Under the pieces are notes generated by a model. That model searched no databases, was not told where the DNA came from, and worked only from the letters and a program-made list of their open reading frames with translations. The translations under genes and the position numbers were made by a program. From positions 1 through 64,000 of the forward strand of contig NZ_WJFC01000015.1 in NCBI RefSeq assembly GCF_009725235.1: 64,000 bases of DNA, written 5' to 3'. Each line of letters begins with the position of its first letter. The first letter of the stretch is position 1. Shown one piece after another: positions 1 to 10,221 of the stretch. Origin of the DNA: Scytonema sp. UIC 10036 (GTDB lineage: Bacteria > Cyanobacteriota > Cyanobacteriia > Cyanobacteriales > Nostocaceae).

Positions 1-32
1 CCCCTACTCCCTACTCCCTACTCCCTACTCCC
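1..32. repeat. STRR, unit CCCTACT
   Basis: Tandem heptamers CCCTACT read through in frame by the first gene. The same unit recurs near 61391-61450 just before the kinase gene. Confidence 0.8.
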
Positions 33-1886
33 CGCATTAACGTTGCACCGCCACCAAAGTCAGACGAAGCGATCGACCAATTAGAACAAACGGTACGGTT
101 TAATGTTGACCCCAACTCACAATCGCAAATTAGCCAAGCGGATGCGATCGCACTCCAGCACGAACTTGAAAATCTAATTGGCAGAGTAGAGAGTTCTCGT
201 TTGGCAGTTTCAGTTAATAACGGAAACGCCAACACAACCCAAGGGACCAAGGCGCAACAAACAGAGGTGGCATCCACAACACCAGGTTCACTTGTTTCCA
301 ATCCAGAACAAGTTATAGATAATGCCCGCTCGATCGCTAAAAATTTGCCTCAATTAGTTTCACAAAGAAATTATGCCCTTGCCCGTCAGCAGTGGCAAAT
401 GGCAAGAGCAAATTTATGGAAACAATTTCCTCTCGACCAAAGACTTGCTCAACCAGAAATTCGGTCAGTGTGGCTCGATCGAGGAACAATTGTCCGTGCT
501 AGGAACGAACAAGGGTTAGCTGCCATTTTTGATAAGTTGGCTCAAGCGGGAATTAACACTGTATTTTTTGAAACTGTAAATGCTGGGTACACGATTTACC
601 CCAGCAAAATTGCACCACAGCAAAACCCCCTCGTTCGGGGATGGGACCCCCTTGAAGTTGCGGTTAAGCTTGCTCATGAAAGAGGTATAGAATTACACGC
701 TTGGGTTTGGGCGTTTGCTGCCGGTAACAGAAATCACAATATACTGCTGAACCTTAACCCTGAATATCCAGGACCGGTGCTTGCTGCTCATCCTGATTGG
801 GCTGGCTACGACAATCGCAGTCAGATGATTCCTCCAGGGCAGGGTAAGCCATTCTTCGATCCAGCTAATCCTCAGTTAAGGCAATACCTACTGAATCTCT
901 ATGAGGAAATTGTCACTCGTTACAATGTAGATGGTTTGCAACTAGACTACATTCGCTATCCCTTCCAAGATCCATCTGCCAACCGGACTTATGGTTACGG
1001 CAGAGCTGCCAGAGAGCAGTTTCAACAGCAAACTGGCGTAGATCCAGCCAGTATTTCTCCAAAAGACGGAGAATTATGGCAAAAGTGGACGGAATTTCGG
1101 ACTTCTCAAATTAATACTTTTGTTGCACAACTGTCAAAGCAACTGCGAGAAAAACGACCCAACTTGATTTTGTCAGCTGCTGTATTTCCCCTACAAGAAC
1201 AAGAACGCATTCAAAAACTTCAACAACAATGGGAAGTTTGGGCAAAAAACGGGGATATAGATTTGATTGTTCCTATGACCTATGCTTTAGAGACAGCTCG
1301 TTTCGAGCGTCTGGCACAACCTTGGATCAGATCTTCACAACTGGGATCGGCGCTATTAGTACCGGGAATTCGCTTGCTTTCATTGCCTACAGTGGGAGCA
1401 TTCGATCAAATTCAACTCCTGAGAGACTTGCCAGTAATTGGTTATGCCCTATTTGCTGCTGAAAACTTTAGCAATGACTTACACAAAGTCTTTAGTGCAA
1501 CTCAAGGAAGTGTTCAACCCAAACCACAAGAACTCATTCCTCACCGCCAACCTTTTAAAACTGCAGCAGCCCGTTACTCTGCTTTACAACGGGAATGGAA
1601 ATTTTTGTTTCAAAATAATAAGTTACAACTGTCGAACACAACCTTGGCAACATTTCATTCTCAAGCAGATATTGTACAAAGTGCTTTAGATCGGCTAGCG
1701 CAAGAGCCTAATTCCAGTAATTTGATTGCAGCAAAAGCTGTACTCACTCGCTTTGTGTCTCAATTTAGAACATTAATGCGTGCTCCGTCTCAAGAAAATT
1801 TGTATCAAGTCAAAGTTTGGGAAAATCGTTTGACTACAATAGATAGGTTACTACGTTACGGAGAACGTGCTCAAGTTCGCAAGTAG
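1..1886 (+). CDS. GHL10-type glycosyl hydrolase (5' end outside window)
   Basis: Glycosyl-hydrolase-like family 10 (PF02638-type) protein, probably a TIM-barrel enzyme acting on cell-surface or extracellular glycan; the substrate is unknown. The barrel begins near the segment SVWLDRG (about nt 465). The family hallmark DGLQLDYIRYP is present (about nt 930-962), as is VPMTYAL (about nt 1270). The frame is open from nt 3 to the left edge without a stop, and the residues before the TTG at 201 look like real protein (SDEAIDQLEQTVRF), so the true start is probably upstream of the window. The first ten codons are STRR-derived (PTPYSLLPTP). The C-terminal 150 residues are helical and unassigned. The family call is firm; the start is unknown. 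Confidence 0.8.
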   Translation, partial: PTPYSLLPTPRINVAPPPKSDEAIDQLEQTVRFNVDPNSQSQISQADAIALQHELENLIGRVESSRLAVSVNNGNANTTQGTKAQQTEVASTTPGSLVSNPEQVIDNARSIAKNLPQLVSQRNYALARQQWQMARANLWKQFPLDQRLAQPEIRSVWLDRGTIVRARNEQGLAAIFDKLAQAGINTVFFETVNAGYTIYPSKIAPQQNPLVRGWDPLEVAVKLAHERGIELHAWVWAFAAGNRNHNILLNLNPEYPGPVLAAHPDWAGYDNRSQMIPPGQGKPFFDPANPQLRQYLLNLYEEIVTRYNVDGLQLDYIRYPFQDPSANRTYGYGRAAREQFQQQTGVDPASISPKDGELWQKWTEFRTSQINTFVAQLSKQLREKRPNLILSAAVFPLQEQERIQKLQQQWEVWAKNGDIDLIVPMTYALETARFERLAQPWIRSSQLGSALLVPGIRLLSLPTVGAFDQIQLLRDLPVIGYALFAAENFSNDLHKVFSATQGSVQPKPQELIPHRQPFKTAAARYSALQREWKFLFQNNKLQLSNTTLATFHSQADIVQSALDRLAQEPNSSNLIAAKAVLTRFVSQFRTLMRAPSQENLYQVKVWENRLTTIDRLLRYGERAQVRK

Positions 1887-1897
1887 GAGAAAATTGC

Positions 1898-1971
1898 AAC
1901 CGCCAGTGTACGCAGACGGATGCGGATAATTTATCAGTTTTGTCTGCATGCATCTGCGTACATTGGCGGTT
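1898..1971. repeat. Long imperfect hairpin after the hydrolase gene
   Basis: Left arm 1898-1919 (AACCGCCAGTGTACGCAGA) pairs with right arm 1950-1971 (TCTGCGTACATTGGCGGTT) with one mismatch in the core, 12 bp after the stop codon. It may act as a terminator or be a small palindromic repeat. No T-run follows closely. Confidence 0.6.
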
Positions 1972-2113
1972 AAAAATATTTAGTATAAACCTATATTTTT
2001 TCTTTGTAGTTATACTTAAGAAAATGCTTTTATACAGCGTAAAAACAATATAAGTTATTTAGAGAAAACACTATAATACAACAATTTCGCCATTTAGGCT
2101 ATTGCAACTACCT

Positions 2114-4960
2114 ATGCAAGCTTTAGCTCAACAAATTTTATTACCGTGTTTGGATTTTATCATTTATCCTTCTCCTCCAACGATTACTGGAGAAAGAACT
2201 TTATTAGACGCAGTAGCCGTTATGCGTCAATCTCCGTTACAAACAGGTTTTGTCCTAGTACTAGAAGAAATGCGAGTGGTGGGGTTACTGACTGAGCAAA
2301 ATATAGTGCAGGTAGCTTTGTCAGATATGAATTTTAAAACAATTAAGATTTTTGAAGTGATGGAGACTTCAGTAATTACCCTGAAGCGTTCTCAAATGGA
2401 AACCAATATATTATCATTACTAACATTTTTGCGCCTGCATCATTTACCTACAGTAGTTGTTGTAGATGATGAGGAACAATTAGTGGGAGTGATTACATAC
2501 GAAAGTATTTGCCACGCTATAGAAAGAGAAGGATTGACTATAGGTGAATTAGAGCAAACTCAGGAGCAACTTAGTTTGATAGAGTCGGCTGTTATCCATT
2601 CTGAAGCAAAACAGCAACTTCAAGCTGTTATAGATGCAGTGCCTGGATTTGTATCGTGGGTGAGTGCTGATGGACATTATTTGGGAGTGAACCGTCGTTT
2701 AGCTGAAAGTTTGAATTTAACCACTGATGATTTTGTTGGTCAACTGGTGGGTTTTACACAAACCAATCAAAAAATAGCAAATTTCATACAAGATTTTGTG
2801 GGTAGTTCCGAGCTAGCAAAATCTTGTATCTTTGATATGCAGGTTCATGGCACAACTCGTAATTATTTAATCACAGCGAATAAATACCAGCAAGGGCAAG
2901 CTGCAGTTTTAGTGGGAATTGATATTACTGAAACCAAGCAAGTAGAAAGAGCATTACAACAAGCGCAAGCAGATCTTGTAAGGGCAAATGCAGAACTGGA
3001 GGTGCGAGTTGAAGAGCGTACACAAGCTTTGAGAGATATAAATCGGCAGTTAATGTACGAAATCGCCGATCGCCAGTTAATAGAAGAGCAATTGCGGCAA
3101 TCTCAAGAAATGTGGCAACCGATCGTGGACAACATTCCTCAAAGTGTTTTTTGGAAGGATACAACATCTGTCTATTTAGGTTGCAACCGCAATTTTGCTC
3201 AGATGATAGGGTTGGATAACCCAGACGATATTATTGGCAAGACTGACTTTGATTTGGTTTGCAATCGGGAAGAAGCTAGATATTACCGTGAATGTGATGC
3301 TAGGGTGATGGACGCTGATACACCAGAGTATCATGTAGTGTCACTTCACGTGCGGAAAGATGGTCAAGACGCTTGGTTAGAAACGACTAGAGTGCCACTT
3401 CATGATGGAGAAGGTCAAGTCATGGGTATCTTAGGTACATTTGAGGATATTTCTTCTCGCAAGCAAGCTGAAGAAAGCCTTCGACTTCGCGATCGCGCGA
3501 TCGCAGCTAGCAGCAATGGCATTGTCATTACTGATGTGACTATGCCAGACTCACCAATTATTTATGCCAATAAAGCGTTTGAGCAAATTACGGGTTACTC
3601 TATAGAAGAAGTTCTGGGAAGAAATTGTCGTTTTCTTCAAAATGGAGATACCAATCAGCTTGGTTTAATCGAATTACGCAATGCTATTACCCAAGGAAAG
3701 GGCTGTACTGTAGTTTTACGCAACTACCGTAAAGATGGCTCTTTGTTTTGGAATGAGTTAAGTATTTCTCCAGTTCACGACTCCAATGGAAATTTAACAC
3801 ACTATATTGGTATTCAAAGTGATATTACAGAGCGACAGAAGGCAGCTGTTGCTCTATTAGTTTCGCAAGAGCGGTTGCACTATTTACTCTCCTCTAGCCC
3901 AGGAGTCATTTATAGCTGCAAACCTTCAGGCGATTTTGACACGACATTTATCAGTGAAAATGTTACGTCCGTGCTTGGTTATGAAGTACAAGAGTTTGTG
4001 CAAACGCCTGGTTTTTGGATAAACCATGTTTATTCAGAAGATTTGCCGAGAATCATTGCTGATGCAGCAAAACTGTTTGAGCAAAGACAAGTTAACTATG
4101 AGTATCGTTTTTCTCATAAAAATGGGAGTATCCGATGGATGTATGACCAAGCTAAGCTTGTGCTAGATGATACTGGCAATCCATTAGAAATCGTTGGTTA
4201 CTGGCTCGATATTACAGAACGCAAGCAACTTGAAGAGGAACTAAAAAATGCACTGCAAAAAGAAAAAGAACTCAACGATCTCAAATCTCGCTTTATTGCC
4301 ATGACTTCCCATGAATTTCGCACGCCTTTAAGTACTATTCTCTCCTCAGCAGAATTGCTACAACACTACCGTTACAAATGGCCGCAGGAAAAACAGCTTT
4401 CTCACCTGCAACGCATTCAAAACGCCGTGCATCATATGACAGAAATATTAGACAATGTTTTGTTAATTGGTAGAGCAGAATCGGGAAAACTAAATTTGGC
4501 TCTGGAAGAGTTTGATTTAGTTGAATACTGTCAGTACATGGTGGAGGAATCAGAATTAAATATTAAAAATCAACACACAATCAATTTTAAAAGCCAAAAT
4601 AAATCCGTACAGTGTTGTATGGATAAAAAATTACTAGGGCATATTTTAAGCAACTTACTATCAAATGCTATTAAATATTCTTGGGAGAATAAATTGATTG
4701 AATTTACCCTTCAGTTAGAAGCTGAGCAAGCAATCTTTGAAATTCAAGACCATGGAATTGGTATTCCACCGGATGACCTACCTCATATATTTGAATCATT
4801 TCATCGTGCTACAAACGTCAGTCACATCCAGGGGACGGGATTGGGACTAGCGATTGTAAAAAGATGCGTCGATACCCACAAAGGTGACATTACTGTAACA
4901 AGCCAAGTTGGCGTAGGAACAACCTTCACTGTTAAGTTACCAATAACCAATGACCAGTGA
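2114..4960 (+). CDS. CBS-PAS-LOV sensor histidine kinase
   Basis: Sensor kinase of 948 residues. Domains in order: a CBS pair (about 10-145), a PAS (165-280), a coiled coil, a second PAS (330-450), a third PAS with LOV signature (455-580), a fourth PAS (590-720), then HisKA and HATPase_c. The LOV-type PAS has GRNCRFLQ with the adduct-forming Cys at about 505, then [11 protein letters not shown] and YIGIQSDIT, which are the flavin-contact motifs of blue-light receptors. The phospho-acceptor His lies in [10 protein letters not shown] (about 733). The N box [10 protein letters not shown] and G boxes DHGIGI and [11 protein letters not shown] are intact. There are no membrane segments, so it is cytosolic. 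I chose the ATG at 2114; a TTG 12 nt upstream is also open. A REC-EAL gene follows after 15 bp and is the likely phosphorelay partner. Confidence 0.88.
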   Translation: MQALAQQILLPCLDFIIYPSPPTITGERTLLDAVAVMRQSPLQTGFVLVLEEMRVVGLLTEQNIVQVALSDMNFKTIKIFEVMETSVITLKRSQMETNILSLLTFLRLHHLPTVVVVDDEEQLVGVITYESICHAIEREGLTIGELEQTQEQLSLIESAVIHSEAKQQLQAVIDAVPGFVSWVSADGHYLGVNRRLAESLNLTTDDFVGQLVGFTQTNQKIANFIQDFVGSSELAKSCIFDMQVHGTTRNYLITANKYQQGQAAVLVGIDITETKQVERALQQAQADLVRANAELEVRVEERTQALRDINRQLMYEIADRQLIEEQLRQSQEMWQPIVDNIPQSVFWKDTTSVYLGCNRNFAQMIGLDNPDDIIGKTDFDLVCNREEARYYRECDARVMDADTPEYHVVSLHVRKDGQDAWLETTRVPLHDGEGQVMGILGTFEDISSRKQAEESLRLRDRAIAASSNGIVITDVTMPDSPIIYANKAFEQITGYSIEEVLGRNCRFLQNGDTNQLGLIELRNAITQGKGCTVVLRNYRKDGSLFWNELSISPVHDSNGNLTHYIGIQSDITERQKAAVALLVSQERLHYLLSSSPGVIYSCKPSGDFDTTFISENVTSVLGYEVQEFVQTPGFWINHVYSEDLPRIIADAAKLFEQRQVNYEYRFSHKNGSIRWMYDQAKLVLDDTGNPLEIVGYWLDITERKQLEEELKNALQKEKELNDLKSRFIAMTSHEFRTPLSTILSSAELLQHYRYKWPQEKQLSHLQRIQNAVHHMTEILDNVLLIGRAESGKLNLALEEFDLVEYCQYMVEESELNIKNQHTINFKSQNKSVQCCMDKKLLGHILSNLLSNAIKYSWENKLIEFTLQLEAEQAIFEIQDHGIGIPPDDLPHIFESFHRATNVSHIQGTGLGLAIVKRCVDTHKGDITVTSQVGVGTTFTVKLPITNDQ

Positions 4961-4975
4961 CAAACCAAGGAAAGT

Positions 4976-6199
4976 ATGATTAAAATTTTAGTCATTGAAG
5001 ACGAAGAATCAGTAAGAGAAAATATTTTAGATCTATTGGAAGCAGAAAACTATGATACGATTTCTGCCGCTAATGGAAAAATGGGATTACATCTGGCATT
5101 CTCTGAAGCTCCCGATCTAATTTTATGCGATCTTATGATGCCAGAAGTTGATGGTTACGGCGTACTTACTGCATTACGCGAACAAATACTGACAGCAACA
5201 ATTCCATTTATCTTTTTAACTGCTAGATCGGCTAGATCTGATTTTCGTCAAGGTATGGACTTAGGAGCGGATGACTATTTAACCAAACCATTTACTCGGG
5301 CTGAACTGTTAAATGCGATCGTTAGTCGCTTATCTAAACAAGCCACCCTCAAACAATATATAAATCCGAAAAATCTCACCCATGAAACTAAGGCTGTCTC
5401 TCCAGAAGCTCAAAAGCTAGAAATGTACCTGCGTCATACTTTAGAACGACGAGATTTTCGCCAATTTCAAATTTATTACCAACCTATTGTTCATATTAAT
5501 TCTGGTAAAATTATAGCAGCCGAAAGTTTACTACGCTGGCAACATCCCGAATTGGGTATGGTTTCTCCGACACAAGTGATACCTATAGCAGAGTCTACAG
5601 GTTTAATTGTCCCTATTGGAGAGTGGATATTGCGTAGTGTTTGCAAGCAAACAAAATTGTGGCATGATGCAGGGTTTTCTTTCTTGCATATTGCTGTCAA
5701 TTTATCAGTGTGTGAATTGATACAGCCTGAATTTAGTCAAAAGATTATTAAATTTTTACTGAACAATAACCTAGTAGCCGATCGCATAGGGCTAGAATTA
5801 ACAGAAAGCATGATTATGCAAAATGTAGACTCTGCTCTTCAGAATATACAGAAAGTCAACTCTTTAGGAGTACAAATTGCTATTGATGATTTTGGAACAG
5901 GTTATTCTTCTTTAGTTTATCTAAAACAATTGCCTGTCAATACATTAAAAATAGATCGTTACTTCATTCAAAATGTTGCCAGCGATCCACAGAAAGCAGC
6001 AATTACCACAGCATTAATTCAAATGGCACACAATATGAATCTCAAGGTCATAGCTGAAGGTGTAGAGACAGAACAAGAATTAGAATTTTTACGAACTTAC
6101 AACTGTGATGCCATGCAAGGGTTCCTATTTAGCCGTCCGTTACCAGCCCCAGAGTTTGAAAAAATGTTAATAGAGGACAAAAGGTTAGTAGGGGCGTAA
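4976..6199 (+). CDS. Response regulator with EAL domain (c-di-GMP phosphodiesterase)
   Basis: REC domain (about 1-125; phospho-acceptor Asp52 in LILCDLMMP, Lys in DYLTKPF) joined to an EAL domain (about 150-400). The EAL motif itself reads ESLLRW instead of EALLRW. The metal/catalytic motifs ELTES, DDFGTGYSSL, KIDR, AEGVET and QGFLFSRPL are kept, so hydrolysis of c-di-GMP to pGpG is plausible. No GGDEF domain is present. It starts 15 bp after the LOV kinase gene with an AAGGAAAG ribosome site, so the pair is probably one operon coupling the kinase signal to c-di-GMP turnover. Activity despite the Ala-to-Ser change is inferred. Confidence 0.88.
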   Translation: MIKILVIEDEESVRENILDLLEAENYDTISAANGKMGLHLAFSEAPDLILCDLMMPEVDGYGVLTALREQILTATIPFIFLTARSARSDFRQGMDLGADDYLTKPFTRAELLNAIVSRLSKQATLKQYINPKNLTHETKAVSPEAQKLEMYLRHTLERRDFRQFQIYYQPIVHINSGKIIAAESLLRWQHPELGMVSPTQVIPIAESTGLIVPIGEWILRSVCKQTKLWHDAGFSFLHIAVNLSVCELIQPEFSQKIIKFLLNNNLVADRIGLELTESMIMQNVDSALQNIQKVNSLGVQIAIDDFGTGYSSLVYLKQLPVNTLKIDRYFIQNVASDPQKAAITTALIQMAHNMNLKVIAEGVETEQELEFLRTYNCDAMQGFLFSRPLPAPEFEKMLIEDKRLVGA

Positions 6200-6217
6200 T
6201 GCCTTACGCCCGTACAT

Positions 6218-6276
6218 GGTTAGTGGTTAGTGGTTAGTGGTTAGTTGTTAGTTGTTAGTTGTTAGTTGTTAGTGGT
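6218..6276. repeat. STRR, units GGTTAGT / TGTTAGT
   Basis: About eight tandem heptamers immediately after the REC-EAL gene. The spacer up to 6383 shows nothing else recognisable. Confidence 0.85.
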
Positions 6277-6382
6277 TTTTGAAGAAGATATTGAATGGTA
6301 AAAAATCATATATAAATTATATTTTCAAGAAAATTAATGAAAAGATAACTTAAGTAACTAGAGGTCAGCAAACAACAAAGAT

Positions 6383-6445
6383 AAATGACAAATGACAAAT
6401 GGCAAATGACAAATGACAAATGACAAATGACAAATGACAAATGAC
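6383..6445. repeat. STRR, unit ACAAATG, running into a start codon
   Basis: About nine heptamers, each containing an ATG. Because the unit is 7 nt, same-frame ATGs recur every 21 nt and normally meet TGA after five codons. Only the last one (6434) escapes into an open frame because the repeat ends there. Confidence 0.85.
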
Positions 6446-7543
6446 AATAGGCACAAAATTCTAGTCATAGAAGATGAGACAAGCGTGCGGCAAAATTTGA
6501 TAGAATTACTCACCTATGAGAATTTCAAGGTTGTTGCTGCAGAAAATGGGCTAATCGGTGTGCAATTAGCTCATGAGGAAGTGCCGGATCTCATTATATG
6601 CGATGTTATGATGCCAGAACTAGACGGGCATGATGTTTTGCAGAAATTACGTCAACAACCGCTAACAGCAACAATTCCATTTATTTTTTTGACTGCTAAG
6701 TGCGAAAAAGCTGATGTGCGCCAAGGAATGGTTTTGGGGGCTGATGATTACTTAACCAAACCTTTTACCAGGGTAGAATTACTAGCAGCTATTTCCTCAA
6801 GATTGGAAAAGCAAGCTGCTATTCGTCAACAATCACAAAAAAAGTTGGATGAATTGCGTAGCAATATTGCTATGTCACTTCCCCATGAAATGCGGACACC
6901 ACTCAATGGAATTTTGGGTTTTTCAGAACTTCTTATTAAAGAAGTTGACAACCTTACCTCTCACGAAATCCGTGAAATGGCTGAAGGCATTCATAAATCG
7001 GGTGAACGGCTATATAGACTAATTCAAAAATTTTTGCTTTATGCAGAATTAGAAATCACAGCGACAGATCCGCAGAGAATAAAGTTACTTCAAAACCACA
7101 AAACTGCATTCCCCACAATGGGATTGCAAAGATTAATCAGTGAAAAAGCTGAAAAATCAGGACGTGGAGCAGATGTAAGCGTCAATTTCCAAAAATCTTG
7201 TAGCTTAAGGATGTGTGAAACTAAACTTTATAAAATAACTGAAGAATTATTAGACAATGCTTTAAAATTCTCATCGCCGGGAACCTCTATCTGTGTAGAA
7301 AGTACTGTTATCAAACGAATATTTGCTCTATCATTTACTGACTTTGGTAGAGGTATGACAAGCACCCAAATTTCCGATTTGGGGGCTTATCGGCAATTTG
7401 AGCGAAAACTTTACGAACAGCAAGGCTCTGGTTTGGGATTAAGCATTGTTAAGCGCATAGCAGAATTACATGGAGGTGAACTCCAAATTTACAGTCAGCC
7501 CGGAGAGAAAACTGTTGTGCAAGTACTGCTTCCATGTGCTTGA
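6434..7543 (+). CDS. REC-histidine kinase hybrid
   Basis: 369 residues: a REC domain (Asp57 in LIICDVMMP) with its output replaced by HisKA (His151 in SLPHEMRTPLNGILGF) and HATPase_c (ELLDNALKFSS, DFGRGM, GSGLGLSIVKR). The REC domain closely resembles that of the preceding REC-EAL protein (TATIPFIFLTA, GADDYLTKPFTR), suggesting duplication. It is the third member of the local phosphorelay set. The start codon is the last ATG of the upstream heptamer array; earlier same-frame ATGs in the array are closed by TGA, so this start is well constrained. No clear Shine-Dalgarno is visible because the leader is pure repeat. Confidence 0.87.
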   Translation: MTNDNRHKILVIEDETSVRQNLIELLTYENFKVVAAENGLIGVQLAHEEVPDLIICDVMMPELDGHDVLQKLRQQPLTATIPFIFLTAKCEKADVRQGMVLGADDYLTKPFTRVELLAAISSRLEKQAAIRQQSQKKLDELRSNIAMSLPHEMRTPLNGILGFSELLIKEVDNLTSHEIREMAEGIHKSGERLYRLIQKFLLYAELEITATDPQRIKLLQNHKTAFPTMGLQRLISEKAEKSGRGADVSVNFQKSCSLRMCETKLYKITEELLDNALKFSSPGTSICVESTVIKRIFALSFTDFGRGMTSTQISDLGAYRQFERKLYEQQGSGLGLSIVKRIAELHGGELQIYSQPGEKTVVQVLLPCA

Positions 7544-7756
7544 TGGCAAAAAAGAAAACTCTTAAGGCATTATCCTCAGTAGGCTGATTTTGTGGTGATG
7601 CCTTAAGTGTTTGAATTTATTATTGGTTAATTGGCTGACTTTGATACTATTATGAACTACTCATGTTTGAGATGATGTGTGATTTGCTATTTCACTTTGC
7701 GTATACATTGTATAAAATTGTGTAAAATATGTACGAAAAATCATTTGTTATAGAAT

Positions 7757-10129
7757 ATGGCAAAGCGATCGCTCCAAGCCTCAGCTGAGGGAATAAGAAA
7801 AGCGAAATATGCTTTTAAACTGAAAGGTTGGACACAAGAATGCCTAGCATCTGAAGTTGGCTTAGACACTCGGCAACCAATTTGGAAGTTTTTTAGTGGG
7901 AAACCTGTTGAACGTTACGTCTTTCACGAGATTTGTAATTTACTAGATTTAAATCCAGAAGAAATTGTCCAAAAGCCCGATATTGAACTGGCAACAATTT
8001 TAGATGAGACACAAAAAAATCCCACAGATATCGATGCTTTAGTACAAAAAGCCCGAGATGCCTACTATGAAAAGATTCAAGACCAGTGCGGTACTCTGTA
8101 CGTTTTAGATATAGCTCAGCCTTTAAACCTAGATGAGCTTTATATTGATGTCAATATTTTAGAAGAAATTACCAGTCAGCGATGGCTGGATATAAGCGAG
8201 CTACAAAACTTTACGGTTAACAGAAATAACCGTTATTCTTCTAATCAAAGCAATACACAGCTTGAATTTGGTCGTTTTGCCTTGAGTCAATTACATCAAG
8301 AAAGAATTGCAGGGGAGCGGGCAGCGTTAAAATATTCTAAGCTGATGGTATTGGGTAAACCGGGATCTGGCAAAACTACCTTTTTACAATCAATTGCAAT
8401 TCGGTGCAACAATGGAGATTTCAAACCAGATTGTTTGCCATTTTTTGTAAGTTTAAAAAGTTTTGCCGAAGACACAAATGCAAGTGCCAATATTAGTTTA
8501 TTGAATTATTTAGGGCAGTCAGCTAAGACTTGCGAAATTTTGGAGCAAGAAATAGAAACAATACTTCATTATGGTAAGGCAATTATCCTACTAGATGGTT
8601 TAGATGAAGTCACAAATAAAGAGAGCGATAAAGTCATTAAAGAAATCCGTTACTTTACCGAACATTTTTATAAAAATCAAATCGTTATAAGTTGTCGTAT
8701 TGCAGCGCAAAAATACAAATTTAAAGGATTTACTCAAGTTGAAATTGCAGATTTTACTAAATCGCAAATTTGGGCATTTGTTGAGAAATGGTTTTTATCT
8801 ACTGCTAAAGCTTATCCGTTAAGAGGAAAAGTCCTAGCTGCTGACTTTATGCAAAAGCTAGAATTACCCGAAAATTATCACATTAAAGAACTAGTTACCA
8901 TACCCATTCTTCTTAACCTTACCTGCTTGGTTTTTCAACAGTTCAAACATTTTCCCCGCCTCCGTTCCGAACTTTATAGACAAGGTTTAGATTTATTGTT
9001 GGTGCGATGGGATGAAGCTAGAGGGATTAAACGAGATGAGTTTTATCATAATCTATCTTTATTACAGAAAATAAAGTTACTCAGTCATATAGCAGCAAGT
9101 ACTTTTGCTCGAAGTAGTTACTTTTTTTCTGAGAGTCAAATCCAGCAACTTATTGGCAATTACCTCAGCCATTTGGGACAAGCACCTACTGATGTAGATG
9201 CTTTGCAATTAGATAGTAAAGCCGTGTTAAAATCTATAGAAGCACAGCACGGACTCTTAGTGGAACAAGCACGAGGCATTTATTCTTTCTCTCATTTAAC
9301 TTTTCATGAATATTTGACGGCAAGAGAAATTGTTGCCACCGCCAATCGGCAAACATTGCAAGAATTTGCAACTTATATAAATGAAAAGTCTTGGCGAGAA
9401 GTTTTTTTGCTAGTTGCGGAAATGCTATACACTGCAGATGATTTGTGGTTGTTAATGAAACAACAAATTAATATTCTGGTAGCTTCAAATGAAAAATTAC
9501 AGCAATTTCTCAGATGGATAAATCAAAAGGCAAGTGGGATAAACCGGGTACGGCGGCGCTGCCATGCGATCGCATCTTATCACCCAGCCAGCGTGCGTTC
9601 CTTTTACTTTACCCTTGCCCTTCCTCCGAACCATTCTCTAGCCGGAAATCAAAGTTTTACTTTGACATTAGATAAAAAGTTTGCAGGTACACTAGTTGTC
9701 GATTTAGCCTTAGATTTAGCTTTGACTTATGCTCTAACAGTCAGTTTAGCCATGACTGCGGATATTTTCTTCCAAAGACTATCTGCAATCGAGCTATCTC
9801 TCGATTTAGAACACTTATTAGGGCAAAATCCTTCATTACAAACATCACTACAAAACCTAAAAAATCAGTTACCTCATTTTTTAGAAGGGAGAGAAGCCGT
9901 CAAAGCGTGGTGGTGGGCAAATGGAGAAACTTGGACTGAAGAATTGCGTTCTTTAGCCATCAGTAAGCGTGATATTGGCTACGACTGGCAGTTTACAGAG
10001 AATGAGTTGGAATCACTACAGCAGTACTGGGATGCCAACAAATTGCTCTTTGATTGCCTAAATAGTAGCGATCGCGTCAATGCTAGACTGCGGCAGTCGA
10101 TTGAGGAAAGTTTGTTCAGTAATCAGTGA
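7757..10129 (+). CDS. NACHT-domain STAND NTPase with HTH-like N-terminus
   Basis: 790 residues. The N-terminal 80 residues have a helix-turn-helix look (GWTQECLASEVGLDT... IWKFFSGKPV). The central NACHT NTPase has Walker A GKPGSGKTTF (about 197-206) and Walker B AIILLDGLDEV (about 277-287), followed by a winged-helix/arm region. The C-terminal helical part (about 600-790, AVKAWWWANGETW) resembles the NACHT C-terminal helical domain common in cyanobacteria. STAND ATPases of this kind oligomerise on sensing a trigger, and some bacterial NACHT proteins give phage resistance; a defence role here is inference. It is a single gene with no obvious operon partner. A 29-bp GC-rich repeat is embedded in frame at 9544-9572 (VRRRCHAI). 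Confidence 0.82.
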   Translation: MAKRSLQASAEGIRKAKYAFKLKGWTQECLASEVGLDTRQPIWKFFSGKPVERYVFHEICNLLDLNPEEIVQKPDIELATILDETQKNPTDIDALVQKARDAYYEKIQDQCGTLYVLDIAQPLNLDELYIDVNILEEITSQRWLDISELQNFTVNRNNRYSSNQSNTQLEFGRFALSQLHQERIAGERAALKYSKLMVLGKPGSGKTTFLQSIAIRCNNGDFKPDCLPFFVSLKSFAEDTNASANISLLNYLGQSAKTCEILEQEIETILHYGKAIILLDGLDEVTNKESDKVIKEIRYFTEHFYKNQIVISCRIAAQKYKFKGFTQVEIADFTKSQIWAFVEKWFLSTAKAYPLRGKVLAADFMQKLELPENYHIKELVTIPILLNLTCLVFQQFKHFPRLRSELYRQGLDLLLVRWDEARGIKRDEFYHNLSLLQKIKLLSHIAASTFARSSYFFSESQIQQLIGNYLSHLGQAPTDVDALQLDSKAVLKSIEAQHGLLVEQARGIYSFSHLTFHEYLTAREIVATANRQTLQEFATYINEKSWREVFLLVAEMLYTADDLWLLMKQQINILVASNEKLQQFLRWINQKASGINRVRRRCHAIASYHPASVRSFYFTLALPPNHSLAGNQSFTLTLDKKFAGTLVVDLALDLALTYALTVSLAMTADIFFQRLSAIELSLDLEHLLGQNPSLQTSLQNLKNQLPHFLEGREAVKAWWWANGETWTEELRSLAISKRDIGYDWQFTENELESLQQYWDANKLLFDCLNSSDRVNARLRQSIEESLFSNQ
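9544..9572. repeat. 29-bp dispersed repeat, copy 1 (inside NACHT gene)
   Basis: A GC-rich 29-mer beginning CCGGGTACGGCGGCG and ending ATGCGATCG. It is identical to 10282-10310 in the next gene but is translated in another frame. Confidence 0.85.
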
Positions 10130-10133
10130 CTAA

Positions 10134-10178
10134 TGGGCATTGGGCAAAGGGCATTGGGCAAAGGGCATTGGGCAAAGG
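10134..10178. repeat. STRR, 14-nt unit CATTGGGCAAAGGG
   Basis: Three tandem copies of a double-heptamer unit directly after the NACHT gene stop codon. Confidence 0.8.
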
Positions 10179-10221
10179 TTAAACTGAAGGTGTTGTACTT
10201 GAAAGTAGTACGGGGACTGCC

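Noticed and set aside
1229..1689. Short plus-strand ORFs inside the glycosyl hydrolase
   Set aside because: Other-frame shadows of the conserved hydrolase frame.
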